NCBI RefSeq assembly: GCF_027947535.2
Contig: NZ_JAAGKO020000018.1
Location: forward strand, 62,001-126,000
Source of the DNA: Streptantibioticus silvisoli
GTDB taxonomy: Bacteria; Actinomycetota; Actinomycetes; Streptomycetales; Streptomycetaceae
Length of the DNA: 64,000 nucleotides
Direction: 5' to 3'
Shown: positions 1 to 8,050 of the stretch, piece by piece
Numbering within the stretch: the first letter of the stretch is position 1
How the letters are laid out: every line of letters starts with the position of its first letter
The notes under the pieces: model-generated
Seen by the model: the letters and a program-made list of their open reading frames with translations, nothing else
What the model was told of the DNA's origin: nothing
The model's database searches: none
Position numbers and translations under genes: made by a program

Positions 1-341
1 CTCTCCGCAGCGCTCCCCCCGTCGGCGTCCGGGTGCGGCGTGCCGTTGCCGGCGTCGGCCAGTGCGCCGGCCAGCTCGCGGTAGGCGTCGCGGAACCGGC
101 GGCGGGCGGCACGGCCCCGGGGGCCGGGGCCGGCCGGCGGGGGGCCGTCCAGCGGGAGTTCGGCGACCCGGCGCACCTGGCCGGGCAGCGGCAGCCGGTG
201 CGGTGGCCGGCCGGCGGCGCGGGTCCGGGCGTACACGTCGAGTTCCTGGTCGGCCAGCCCGCGTACGAGGCGGTCGCACCAGACCCATCCGTCACCCGAC
301 GGGTACGGATAGCCACCCTCAGTGAGCAGCGCGATGCGCAT
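1..341 (-). CDS. Glycosyltransferase, PelF/DUF3492 type (N-terminal part only)
   Basis: Only the first 113 codons are in the window; the gene runs off the left edge. The protein opens with MRIALLTEGGYPYPSGDGWV, followed by a WCDRLVRGL segment. This is the N-terminal Rossmann signature of GT4-fold glycosyltransferases of the DUF3492/PelF type, where the TEGGYPY-SGG loop lies near the donor nucleotide. A role in making a polysaccharide or glycoconjugate is inferred from the family. The ATG at 339-341 is the only good start. The visible part turns Arg/Pro-rich around residues 55-90. Donor-site motifs lie outside the window, so substrate cannot be judged. Confidence 0.7.
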   Translation of the reverse strand, partial: MRIALLTEGGYPYPSGDGWVWCDRLVRGLADQELDVYARTRAAGRPPHRLPLPGQVRRVAELPLDGPPPAGPGPRGRAARRRFRDAYRELAGALADAGNGTPHPDADGGSAAE

Positions 342-715
342 CAAGCACCCCCTCAGAGCTGGGAGAAGACGATGCGCCGACGCTATGCCGACATGACGGT
401 GGCGCGGCGGACGGTTGTCCGCCGCGCCATCAGAAGGGGTGAACGGCCGTAACTTTCACCGCCACCGCGCGTTGCGCGAGCCGCCGCAGCGGCCCGGACC
501 TGCGGGAACGGTCCGCCGCCACTCGTCACCGGTGCGGCGGCGGGCCTCGGCGGCGGACGGCGGGCGCCGGCGATCCGGGAGCGGACACCGCCCCCGGCGC
601 CGACCGGCCCGACAAGCGGCCGGCCACCCGTGAGCGGCCTCAGCGATCCGTCAACGGCCCCTCAGCGGCCTCAGAAACCCGTAGGAGCCGGCCTCGGCGC
701 CCCGCCGGCGACCCG
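342..715. other. Gene-free stretch, 374 nt
   Basis: This lies between the glycosyltransferase start and the end of the next leftward gene. The short open frames here are Arg/Pro-rich and have no convincing start or codon pattern. The part from 605 to 715 repeats CTCAGCG/GTCAGCG words. It presumably holds the glycosyltransferase promoter, but I see no clear -35/-10 pair. Confidence 0.5.
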
Positions 716-1696
716 TCAGCGCCCCTCGGTGGAGGCCACGAGGTCGCGGAACGCCTGCTCGACGATGGCCGGGTGTTCCATCATGGTGACGTGGCCGCCC
801 TCCGGCACGGTCACCAGTCGCGAGTCGGGGAACGCCTTCGCCGCGCGGTGGGCCATCCGGAAGGCGACCAGCCGGTCACGGCCGCCGTAGACCAGCAGCG
901 TCGGCGCCAGCACCTTGCGGGCCTGCCGCCACAGCGAGTGCGGGCCGCCGAGGGTGTACGCGTCGACGATGCCGCGGGTCGAGCGGATCATCGCGTCCCA
1001 GAAGTACGGCAGTTCCATCCGCCGTTCGTACTCACGGGTGGCCGCCTCGAACTCCGCCTCGCCGAAGTTGGCCGGGTCGCCGAAGCACAGCGAGATCAGC
1101 GCCTCGGTGCGGCGGCGCGGGCTCCAGTCGCGGGTGGCCCGCATGTACAGCTGCGGCAGCCCCGGCACCGAGGCCAGCGCGGTCGGCCAGGCGGTGCGCT
1201 GCGGGCGGATCTCGGGCAGCGCGGGCGAGATCAGCGTCAAGGTGCGCACCAGGTCCGGGCGCACCGCGGCGATCCGGGTGGCGACCGCGCCGCCGAGGGA
1301 GTTGCCGAACAGGTCGACCGGCCCGGCGCCGCGGGCCTCCAGCAGCCGCACGACGGCGCGGGCGTGGCCGTTGACCGAGTAGTCGCCGTCGTCCGGGGGC
1401 GGGGAGAAGCCGAAACCGGGCAGGTCGACCGCCTGGCCGTCGACCAGGTCCACGAGCCGGTCCATCAGCGCCGACCAGTTCTGCGAGGAGCCGCCGAGAC
1501 CGTGCACGAACACCGCCGGGCGCAGACCCTCGCGCTCCGGGCGGCGGGAACGCACGACCAGCGAGCACCCCGTCAGGGTGACCGTCGTGACCGTCTCGCG
1601 GTCGCTGTCCGCGGGCGGCGGTCCGGCGGGCGGAACGGATGCCGGAGCGCCGGCCACCGGGGCCGAGGAGGGTTCGGTCGACTCTGTCGAGGACAT
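716..1696 (-). CDS. Alpha/beta hydrolase
   Basis: A 326-residue alpha/beta-hydrolase-fold protein. The oxyanion-hole motif HGLGG starts at residue 65. The nucleophile elbow GNSLGG puts the catalytic serine at 133, and the likely acid and histidine are Asp274 (GGRDRL) and His302 (GGHVTMMEHP), so the triad is complete. The first 35 residues are Ser/Ala/Pro-rich and probably disordered. The fold fits an esterase, lipase or C-C hydrolase; the substrate is unknown. It has no signal peptide and is likely cytoplasmic. It looks monocistronic. No Shine-Dalgarno precedes the ATG, but TACTAT lies 6 nt upstream, so the mRNA is probably leaderless. Confidence 0.85.
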   Translation of the reverse strand: MSSTESTEPSSAPVAGAPASVPPAGPPPADSDRETVTTVTLTGCSLVVRSRRPEREGLRPAVFVHGLGGSSQNWSALMDRLVDLVDGQAVDLPGFGFSPPPDDGDYSVNGHARAVVRLLEARGAGPVDLFGNSLGGAVATRIAAVRPDLVRTLTLISPALPEIRPQRTAWPTALASVPGLPQLYMRATRDWSPRRRTEALISLCFGDPANFGEAEFEAATREYERRMELPYFWDAMIRSTRGIVDAYTLGGPHSLWRQARKVLAPTLLVYGGRDRLVAFRMAHRAAKAFPDSRLVTVPEGGHVTMMEHPAIVEQAFRDLVASTEGR

Positions 1697-1702
1697 GGTC
1701 CG

Positions 1703-1708
1703 ATAGTA
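1703..1708 (-). promoter_or_regulatory. -10 hexamer, leaderless hydrolase
   Basis: TACTAT on the minus strand, 6 nt before the ATG of the hydrolase gene. The spacing puts transcription start at or next to the A of ATG. No convincing -35 was found. Confidence 0.5.
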
Positions 1709-1816
1709 CGAGTCGATCCGGGCGATGCCCTGGCGCGCGGCCCGAGCCCGCGCGTCCGGTCCCGCGGCCGCCTACGCTCGATGGTGCACGGCAACCGGCA
1801 GGCGAAGGGAGACGGC

Positions 1817-2044
1817 ATGTCCGACGAGCCGCTGGAAGAGCGCGAGGCAGACCCGGCGGACGCCGCGGAACAGCGGCGGCCGGCGGCCGGCGACGACGGG
1901 ACCGGCACCGGGAACGGCAGCGACGACGACATGGCGGACGGCATCGACGACGGGGCGGCGGACCCCCCGCCGGACGAGGCCGACCGGGCGGACGCGATCG
2001 ACCAGCGCCGCGCGGTTCCCGTGGACGATGACGACTATCGCTGA
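1817..2044 (+). CDS. Small acidic protein with a repeated motif
   Basis: A 75-residue protein that is strongly acidic, Asp/Ala-rich and without hydrophobic segments, so probably disordered and cytoplasmic. It contains two versions of one motif: EADPADAAEQRR near residues 10-21 and EADRADAIDQRR near residues 54-65. The C-terminus is DDDDY plus Arg. An AAGGGAG Shine-Dalgarno 5 nt before the ATG supports the start. I do not recognise an assigned function. It lies between divergent genes and looks like a single-gene unit. Confidence 0.65.
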   Translation: MSDEPLEEREADPADAAEQRRPAAGDDGTGTGNGSDDDMADGIDDGAADPPPDEADRADAIDQRRAVPVDDDDYR

Positions 2045-2225
2045 CATTCCAGCACCGAACGGGCACGAACCCGGGCGCGCGGCACGTTCAGGTCATGAGA
2101 TTCTGCGCCCGCGCGGCGCATCGTGACGTTACCCAAACGTACGATGGCGAACGCGGCACAACGACTCGCGGCGGACCGGAATTTCGCAACACGCCAGAGC
2201 ACGATTGGGAGGCGGCGTGACAGCC

Positions 2226-2858
2226 ATGGAGCAGACCGAGGCGCGCCCGCGCGGGACGCGTCTGCCCCGCCGGGCCCGACGCAACCAACTGCTGGGGGCG
2301 GCCCAGGAGGTGTTCGTCGCCCAGGGTTACCACGCGGCGGCGATGGACGACATCGCGGAACGGGCCGGGGTCAGCAAGCCCGTGCTCTACCAGCACTTCC
2401 CCGGCAAGCTGGAGCTTTACCTGGCGCTGCTGGACCAGCACTGCGAACTGCTGCTCCAGGCGGTACGCACGGCGCTGGCGTCCACCACGGACAACAAGCA
2501 GCGCGTCGAGGCGACGATGCACGCCTACTTCGCCTACGTCGAGGACGAGGGCGGCGCGTTCCGCCTGGTCTTCGAGTCCGACCTGACCAACGAACCCGCG
2601 GTACGCGAGCGGGTCGACAAGGTGGCTCTCCAGTGCGCCGAGGAGATCTGCGAGGTCATCGTCGAGGACACCGGCCTGGCCCGGGAGCAGTCCATGCTGC
2701 TGGCGGTCGGCCTCGGCGGCGTCTCCCAGGTGGTGGCCCGCTACTGGCTGTCCACCGGCAAGCGGGTCAGCCGCGACCAGGCGGTCGGGCTGCTGACCGC
2801 GCTGGCCTGGCGGGGCATCGCCGGCTTCCCGATGCACGGTGACGGCGAGGCCCACTGA
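2226..2858 (+). CDS. TetR-family transcriptional regulator
   Basis: A 210-residue TetR-type repressor. The helix-turn-helix spans about residues 21-68 (QLLGAAQEVFVAQGY, then DDIAERAGVSKPVLYQHF), with the recognition helix around VSKPVLYQHF. The rest is an all-helical ligand-binding domain with no recognisable ligand signature. Start choice is open: GGAGG at 2208-2212 lies 13 nt before the ATG at 2226 but only 4 nt before the GTG at 2217. Upstream, TACGAT at about 2138 is a possible -10. The target could be its own gene or the downstream DUF3107 gene 120 nt away; neither is shown by the sequence. Confidence 0.85.
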   Translation: MEQTEARPRGTRLPRRARRNQLLGAAQEVFVAQGYHAAAMDDIAERAGVSKPVLYQHFPGKLELYLALLDQHCELLLQAVRTALASTTDNKQRVEATMHAYFAYVEDEGGAFRLVFESDLTNEPAVRERVDKVALQCAEEICEVIVEDTGLAREQSMLLAVGLGGVSQVVARYWLSTGKRVSRDQAVGLLTALAWRGIAGFPMHGDGEAH

Positions 2859-2978
2859 CACCGGCCGGCGGCGACGCCGGCCGGCCACCGCCGACGTCCT
2901 GCCCGGCCGGGCACCGGTGGCGGCGCGCAAACGCTACTGTTGGCGCCGTAGGACGCCTGAGCTTCGGAGGGAAGTGCC

Positions 2979-3206
2979 GTGGAGGTCAAGATCGGCGTGC
3001 AACACGCGCCGCGCGAGATCGTCATCGAGAGCGAGCAGTCGACCGAGGAGATCCAGAAGGCCGTTTCCGCCGCCCTCACCGGCGCGGAGAAGCTGCTGAG
3101 CCTCAACGACGCCCGCGGCCGCAAGGTCCTGGTCCCCGCGGACCGGCTGGCCTACGTGGAGATCGGTGAGCCGTCGAAGCACAAGGTGGGCTTCGGCGCG
3201 CCGTGA
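2979..3206 (+). CDS. DUF3107 family protein
   Basis: A 75-residue protein beginning with a GTG codon: MEVKIGVQHAPREIVIESEQ. It matches the short actinobacterial DUF3107 family in length and sequence style, with beta strands at both ends and a central amphipathic helix (STEEIQKAVSAALTG). Function is unknown; the charged, compact sequence suggests a soluble protein. A strong GGAGGGA Shine-Dalgarno supports the start, and TACTGT near 2934 is a plausible -10. A perfect stem-loop terminator follows 26 nt after the stop, so it is the last gene of its transcript. Confidence 0.85.
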   Translation: MEVKIGVQHAPREIVIESEQSTEEIQKAVSAALTGAEKLLSLNDARGRKVLVPADRLAYVEIGEPSKHKVGFGAP

Positions 3207-3231
3207 TGCGCCGCGCGTGAGCGCGCCGGCG

Positions 3232-3278
3232 AACGGAAAGCGGCCGCCCCGGGTCACACCGGGCGGCCGCTTTCCGTT
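3232..3278. terminator. Strong intrinsic terminator, 18-bp stem
   Basis: Arms 3232-3249 and 3261-3278 are perfectly complementary over 18 bp with an 11-nt loop. There is no U-tract, as usual in these genomes. It ends the DUF3107 transcript. Confidence 0.85.
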
Positions 3279-3389
3279 TGCCGGGCCCGTACCGCGGGGT
3301 AGTTGATGAATCGTCCGGTTCACCGGGAGTGACGGACCGGAGTCCGTCCGTCCGGGGCGGGCCGGCGGGACGACAGCGGGAGGGGCGCC

Positions 3390-3668
3390 ATGATCGTGGC
3401 CATACTCGAAAGCGCGGTGATCGGTGTCGCCGTCGTCGTGGCGGCGCTGCGCCTGTTCCCCCACCACTTCCCCGCGCCCAGGCTCGCCGCGGTCGGCGGC
3501 CTGGTGGGCGCGCTGGTCGGCGGCATCATCACCCGGTGGGTGATGGGCGGCGGCCATCCCGCGGCCCCGGCGCTGGCCGCGCTGCTGGTCGCGGTCGCCG
3601 GCCTGTCGCTGCTGCTGCGCGCCCCGGCGCCGCGGCACCGCACGACCCGGGGACCGCGCACCGCCTGA
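3390..3668 (+). CDS. Small membrane protein, three hydrophobic segments
   Basis: A 92-residue, very hydrophobic protein. Hydrophobic segments lie at about residues 3-22, 31-50 and 58-77, and a basic tail (APRHRTTRGPR) follows, likely cytoplasmic. GGGAGGGG sits 6-7 nt before the ATG. I recognise no family or function. It stands alone between a terminator and a repeat-rich non-coding stretch. Confidence 0.65.
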   Translation: MIVAILESAVIGVAVVVAALRLFPHHFPAPRLAAVGGLVGALVGGIITRWVMGGGHPAAPALAALLVAVAGLSLLLRAPAPRHRTTRGPRTA

Positions 3669-3695
3669 CACGACCCCGCCGGAGCGATGTCGCCG

Positions 3696-3870
3696 GACGG
3701 CACGCGGCACCGGACGGCGGCGGCACGCGGACCGGGCGCAGGCGGAACGCGGACCGGACGCCCACAGCACACGGGCACCGGACGCCGACCGGCGCCGACG
3801 GCACGCGGAACCGGACGCCAGCGGCACGCTGAGGCCTGCGGACGGCACCCGGACGGCACGCCGGCCCGGC
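3696..3870. repeat. Degenerate short repeats
   Basis: Imperfect units of the type GCACGCGGAACCGGACGCC recur about seven times between the membrane-protein gene and the ferritin-like gene. The spacing is irregular. No gene is supported here. Confidence 0.7.
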
Positions 3871-3889
3871 GCCGGGGGAACTGCGACCG

Positions 3890-4657
3890 TCAGGAAGCCA
3901 GGCCCAGCGCGGACATCCGCTTGGTGTGCGCCTCGGTGATCCTGGTGAACATCCGGCCGACCTCGGCCAGGTCGAACCCGTCGGCCACCCCGCCGACCAG
4001 CATGGTCGACAGCGCGTCACGGTCGGCCACCACGCGCTGCGCCTGGGAGAGCGCCTCGCCCATCAGGCGGCGGGCCCACAGCGCCAGCCGGCCGCCGACC
4101 CGCGGGTCCTTCTCGATGGCGGCGCGCACCTTGCCCACCGCGAACGTCGCGTGCCCGGTGTCGTCCAGCACGGCGAGCACCAGGGCACGGGTGTCGGTGT
4201 CGAGGCGGGCGGCGACCTCGCGGTAGAAGTCGCTGGCGATGGAGTCGCCGACGTATGCCTTGACCAGGCCCTCCAGCCAGTCGGACGGCGCGGTCTGCTT
4301 GTGGAAGCCGTCCAGCGCGGCGGCGAACGGCTCCATGGCGCCGGTGGGCTCCTCGCCGACCTCGGCCAGCCGGTCGCGCAGGCGTTCGAAGTGGCCGAAT
4401 TCCGACGACGCCATCTTCGCCAGTTCCGCCTTGTCGCCCAGGGTGGGGGCGAGCTTGGCGTCCTCCGCGAGCCGTTCGAACGCGGCGAGTTCGCCGTAGG
4501 CCAGCGCGCCGAGCAGGTCGATGACGGCGGCCCGGTACTGCGGCTGCCGTTCGGCGGTGATCCAGTTCTGCGCGGCGATGCCGGTCGGGGCCGGCGTCTC
4601 GTCCCGCCGGGGGGTCTTCGCCGAAGCGGGCGCGGTGCTGTCGTCAGGCGTCTGCAT
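3890..4657 (-). CDS. Ferritin-like protein (MiaE-like fold)
   Basis: A 255-residue helical protein of the ferritin-like superfamily that annotators usually place near tRNA-(ms2io6A)-hydroxylase MiaE. Candidate metal ligands are Glu56 and the ExxH pair Glu86/His89 in one helix pair. A second helix carries DDTGH, so one ligand would be Asp rather than Glu. Real MiaE activity is doubtful; a di-iron or redox role is inference. The first 25 residues are Pro/Thr-rich. ATG 4655-4657 is preferred to longer frames because TATTGT lies 7 nt upstream, predicting a leaderless mRNA. It is divergent from the helicase gene. Confidence 0.75.
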   Translation of the reverse strand: MQTPDDSTAPASAKTPRRDETPAPTGIAAQNWITAERQPQYRAAVIDLLGALAYGELAAFERLAEDAKLAPTLGDKAELAKMASSEFGHFERLRDRLAEVGEEPTGAMEPFAAALDGFHKQTAPSDWLEGLVKAYVGDSIASDFYREVAARLDTDTRALVLAVLDDTGHATFAVGKVRAAIEKDPRVGGRLALWARRLMGEALSQAQRVVADRDALSTMLVGGVADGFDLAEVGRMFTRITEAHTKRMSALGLAS

Positions 4658-4664
4658 GCTCGGC

Positions 4665-4670
4665 ACAATA
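4665..4670 (-). promoter_or_regulatory. -10 hexamer, leaderless ferritin-like gene
   Basis: TATTGT on the minus strand, 7 nt before the ATG; no Shine-Dalgarno is present. Confidence 0.5.
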
Positions 4671-5120
4671 GTCGGCCGCCGGCCGGGCGCGACCACGGAC
4701 GGCCCCGCTCCGGCCGTTCGCGTACGCCGGTCCGCACCCCGGGAGCGGGCCGCCGCGTACCGGGCGCTGCGAACGTTTTGCCGAATTCGAATCCACCGGT
4801 TCCTCACGGCTGGGCGCATCCGGGGTACAGTGGTAGGGGAGCCCGTCGATTATCGGCGGACTCGTTCACGAATACGGATGCCCGGTCGGTGGCCCGATCG
4901 GCTCCGACCAGACTGTCCCGCCCACGTCCCCGTGGGTGGTGGCCCCGCTCGCGGCACGCGTGAGGGCCGCGGTCCCGCGCTTCACGGCCGTCCCGGCCCT
5001 GCCCCAACAGTCCGGGGAATCGGTTCGTACGACTCCGGACGGCGCGGTCAGCCTCCGTCGTTCTCGGATGCCCGACCCCCCTCACCGCACAGTGCCGCGC
5101 TCACGGAAGAGGCAAGCATC
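4671..5120 (+). promoter_or_regulatory. Long leader of the DEAD-box helicase gene
   Basis: A 450-nt non-coding stretch between divergent genes. TACAGT at 4826-4831 is the best -10 for rightward transcription and would give a leader of about 280 nt. An AT-richer patch lies at 4770-4800. No gene is supported. Long leaders on RNA-helicase genes often serve autoregulation or cold response; that is only a suggestion here. Confidence 0.4.
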
Positions 5121-6833
5121 CTGTCCACCACGACTTTCCGCGATCTCGGCATTCTTCCCGAGACCGCCGAGGCCCTTGAGGCCGTCGGCATCATCACCCC
5201 GTTCCCCATCCAGGAGATGACCCTCCCGGTCGCCATGGCGGGCAACGACGTCATCGGCCAGGCGAAGACCGGCACCGGCAAGACGCTGGGCTTCGGCCTG
5301 CCGCTGCTGGAGCTGGTCACCGTCGGCGCCGACGTCGAGGCCGGCCGCGCCACCGACGAGAAGCTGACCGTCGGCCCGCAGGCCCTGGTCGTCGTCCCCA
5401 CCCGCGAGCTGTGCACCCAGGTCACCAACGACCTGCTCACCGCCGGCAAGGTCCGCGACGTACGGGTCCTGGCGATCTACGGCGGCCGGGCCTACGAACC
5501 GCAGGTCGAGGCGCTGCGCAAGGGCGTCGACGTGGTCGTCGGCACCCCGGGCCGGCTGCTGGACCTGGCCGGCCAGCGCAAGCTGGACCTGTCCTCGGTA
5601 CGCGCCCTGGTCCTCGACGAGGCCGACGAGATGCTCGACCTGGGCTTCCTGCCGGACGTCGAGAAGATCATGGACATGCTGCCGAAGAAGCGGCAGACCA
5701 TGCTGTTCTCGGCGACCATGCCCGGCCAGGTCATCTCGCTGGCCCGCCGCTACATGTCGCAGCCCACCCACATCAGCGCCACCGCGCCGGACGACGAGGG
5801 CGTCACGGTGGCCAACATCACCCAGCACGTCTTCCGGGCGCACTCGCTCGACAAGCCGGAGTTGGTCGCGCGCATCCTGCAGGCCGAGGGCCGCGGGCTG
5901 GCGATGATCTTCTGCCGCACCAAGCGCACCGCCGCCGACATCGCCGACCAGCTGGCCCGGCGCGGCTTCGCCTCCGGCGCGGTCCACGGCGACCTGGGCC
6001 AGGGCGCCCGCGAGCAGGCGCTGCGCGCGTTCCGCAACGGCAAGGTCGACGTGCTGGTCTGCACCGACGTGGCCGCCCGCGGCATCGACGTCGACGGCGT
6101 CACGCACGTCATCAACTACCAGTCGCCGGAGGATGAGAAAACGTACCTGCACCGGGTCGGCCGCACCGGCCGGGCGGGCAACTCCGGTATCGCGGTCACC
6201 CTGGTCGACTGGGACGACATCCCGCGCTGGCAGCTGATCAACAAGGCGCTGGAGCTGACGTTCAACGACCCGGAGGAGACGTACTCCACCTCCGAGCACC
6301 TCTATGAGCTGCTGAACATCCCGCAGGGCATCACCGGTGTGCTGCCGCGCGCGGACCGCACCCGTGCGGGCCTGGCCGCCGAGGCGGTCGAGGACCTCGG
6401 CGAGACCGGCGGCCGCGGCCGCAAGTCCGCCGGTGCCGCCGCCGCTCCCGCGGTCACCGAGGAGCGCGCCCCGCGCACCCGCACCCCGCGCCAGCGCCGC
6501 CGCACCCGCAACGGTGCGCCGGTCACCGAGGGCGAGGCCGCGGTCGCCACCGCCGAGGGCAGCGCGCCGCAGGCCGTCGCCCCGGCCGACGGTGAGGCCG
6601 CACCCGCCGCGCCGCGCCGCCGCCGCCGCACCCGCTCCACCGCCGCCGGCGCCACCGCCACCTCCGCCACGGCCCCGGCCACCGCGACCGCGGTCGCCAC
6701 CGCCCCGGTCGAGGCGGCCGTCGCCGCTGCCGCTCCCGAGTCCGCCGCCCCGGACGCCGAGGGCGCGACGCGCGCTCCCCGGCGCCGCCGGCGCACCCGG
6801 CCGGCCGCCGCCAAGCCGGCCACGGAGTCCTGA
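5121..6833 (+). CDS. DEAD-box ATP-dependent RNA helicase
   Basis: A 570-residue DEAD-box helicase. The Q motif region contains FRDLGILPETAEAL; motif I is QAKTGTGKT (47-55); motif II is DEAD (166-169), followed by SAT and the C-terminal HRVGRTGRAG. It should unwind RNA in ribosome assembly or mRNA turnover. After about residue 430 comes a low-complexity Ala/Thr/Pro tail with three Arg clusters (RQRRRTR, RRRRRTR, RRRRRTR), probably RNA-binding. No ATG or GTG is suitably placed. A CTG at 5121, 8 nt after GGAAGAGG, is the best start; an in-frame GTG near 4930 would add a non-conserved-looking stretch. A terminator follows. Confidence 0.93.
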   Translation: MSTTTFRDLGILPETAEALEAVGIITPFPIQEMTLPVAMAGNDVIGQAKTGTGKTLGFGLPLLELVTVGADVEAGRATDEKLTVGPQALVVVPTRELCTQVTNDLLTAGKVRDVRVLAIYGGRAYEPQVEALRKGVDVVVGTPGRLLDLAGQRKLDLSSVRALVLDEADEMLDLGFLPDVEKIMDMLPKKRQTMLFSATMPGQVISLARRYMSQPTHISATAPDDEGVTVANITQHVFRAHSLDKPELVARILQAEGRGLAMIFCRTKRTAADIADQLARRGFASGAVHGDLGQGAREQALRAFRNGKVDVLVCTDVAARGIDVDGVTHVINYQSPEDEKTYLHRVGRTGRAGNSGIAVTLVDWDDIPRWQLINKALELTFNDPEETYSTSEHLYELLNIPQGITGVLPRADRTRAGLAAEAVEDLGETGGRGRKSAGAAAAPAVTEERAPRTRTPRQRRRTRNGAPVTEGEAAVATAEGSAPQAVAPADGEAAPAAPRRRRRTRSTAAGATATSATAPATATAVATAPVEAAVAAAAPESAAPDAEGATRAPRRRRRTRPAAAKPATES

Positions 6834-6850
6834 CCCGGCTCGACCCGTCC

Positions 6851-6887
6851 GACGGCCCGGCACCCCCGCGAGGGGCGCCGGGCCGTC
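6851..6887 (+). terminator. Intrinsic terminator after helicase gene
   Basis: Arms 6851-6866 and 6872-6887 pair over 16 bp with one mismatch and a 5-nt loop, 17 nt after the helicase stop codon. Confidence 0.75.
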
Positions 6888-6895
6888 GGCGTGTG

Positions 6896-7110
6896 CGGGC
6901 AGGCGGCCACCGTCCCGATCCGCGCCTGGTGGGCAACGGTGATGCCCGGCACCGGACCGTCGGCATACGCGAGCAAGCGGCCACCGCCCGGATCCGCGCC
7001 CGGTGGGCAACGGTGACACCCGCGTACCCGGGCAGGCGGCCACCCCTTGGTCTGCGCCCGGTGGGCAACGGTGACACCCGCGTACGCGGGCACGCGGCCA
7101 CCCGGCGTAC
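6896..7110. repeat. Imperfect tandem repeats, three copies
   Basis: GGTGGGCAACGGTGA occurs at 6928, 7002 and 7060, each preceded by GCGGCCACC and a GATCCGCGCC-like word. A fourth partial unit ends near 7110. Spacing is 74 and 58 nt. The stretch fills the gap between helicase terminator and hydrolase promoter and codes for nothing convincing. Confidence 0.75.
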
Positions 7111-7161
7111 GCGGGGGCGCGGCGGTGCGGCGCGGGCTACTGCGGCCGGCGGGGCGGCGGC

Positions 7162-7167
7162 TAGCCT
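7162..7167 (+). promoter_or_regulatory. -10 hexamer, leaderless hydrolase
   Basis: TAGCCT 7 nt before the ATG at 7175; no Shine-Dalgarno. Confidence 0.5.
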
Positions 7168-7174
7168 GACGGCC

Positions 7175-8050
7175 ATGAGCCGACCGCCGATGTTGCAGCT
7201 GCCCGACTCCGCGCGGGCGTACCGCCTGGAGACCTCGCGCGGGTCGTTCGCCGTGCTGGACGCCGGGGCGGCGCGGCGCGGGACCGCGTTGCTGGTACCG
7301 GGGTTCACCGGCAGCAAGGAGGACTTCATCGGGCTGCTGGAGCCGCTGGCGGCGGCCGGCTGGCGGGTCGTCGCGGTGGACGGGCGCGGGCAGTACGAGA
7401 CCGGTGGCCCGCGCGCGGAGGAGGCGTACGCCCGCGGTGAGCTGGTGGCCGACCTCATGGCGCAGGCGAAGGCGCTGGCGGCGGACCGGCCGGTGCATCT
7501 GCTGGGGCACTCGATGGGCGGTCTGCTGGCGCGGGCGGCGGTGCTCGACGGTGGCGAACCGCAGGCGTGGGCGTCGCTGACGCTGATGAGCACCGGGCCG
7601 GCCGCGATCGACGCCGCCCAGCAGGTGCGGACGAACCTGCTGGTGGACGCGCTGGCCACCATGGACCTGGAGAGCATCTGGCAGGCGATGCAGGAGATGG
7701 ACGCCGCGCAGACGGTGGACGCGGCGGCGGTGACCGGGGTCGCGGACGGGGTGGACGAGTTCCTGCACCAGCGGTGGCTGGCCAACACCCCGCAGCAACT
7801 GCTGGCGACCGGGCGGCAGTTGATGTCCGAGCCGGACCGCGTCGAGGAGCTGGCGGCGGTGGGGATGCCGAAGCTGGTGATCTCCGGCGAGGCGGACTAC
7901 GCGTGGCCGGTGCCCTGGCAGGACGAGATGGCGGTCCGGCTCGGCGCCCGGCGCGAGGTCGTCACGGGCGCCGAGCACTCCCCCAACGCCGAACGCCCGG
8001 CGGACACCGCCGCGCTCCTGGACGACTTCTGGGGTTCGGCCACCGGCTGA
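7175..8050 (+). CDS. Alpha/beta hydrolase
   Basis: A 291-residue alpha/beta-hydrolase. The oxyanion region is PGFTGSKEDF (42-51), the nucleophile elbow GHSMGG has Ser113, and the likely acid and base are Asp241 (SGEADYAWP) and His268 (GAEHSPN). It has no signal peptide. Substrate is unknown; the sequence resembles esterase/lipase-like hydrolases rather than epoxide hydrolases. The start is the ATG at 7175, supported by TAGCCT 7 nt upstream in place of a Shine-Dalgarno. It appears to be transcribed alone. Confidence 0.85.
   Translation: MSRPPMLQLPDSARAYRLETSRGSFAVLDAGAARRGTALLVPGFTGSKEDFIGLLEPLAAAGWRVVAVDGRGQYETGGPRAEEAYARGELVADLMAQAKALAADRPVHLLGHSMGGLLARAAVLDGGEPQAWASLTLMSTGPAAIDAAQQVRTNLLVDALATMDLESIWQAMQEMDAAQTVDAAAVTGVADGVDEFLHQRWLANTPQQLLATGRQLMSEPDRVEELAAVGMPKLVISGEADYAWPVPWQDEMAVRLGARREVVTGAEHSPNAERPADTAALLDDFWGSATG

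Noticed and set aside
4775-4800. tRNA T-arm-like word ATTCGAATCC
   Set aside because: No acceptor stem, D-arm or anticodon arm can be built around it.
5082-7043. Long open frame (653 codons) antisense to the helicase gene
   Set aside because: A GC-rich shadow of the real gene; Gly/Arg/Val composition without domains.
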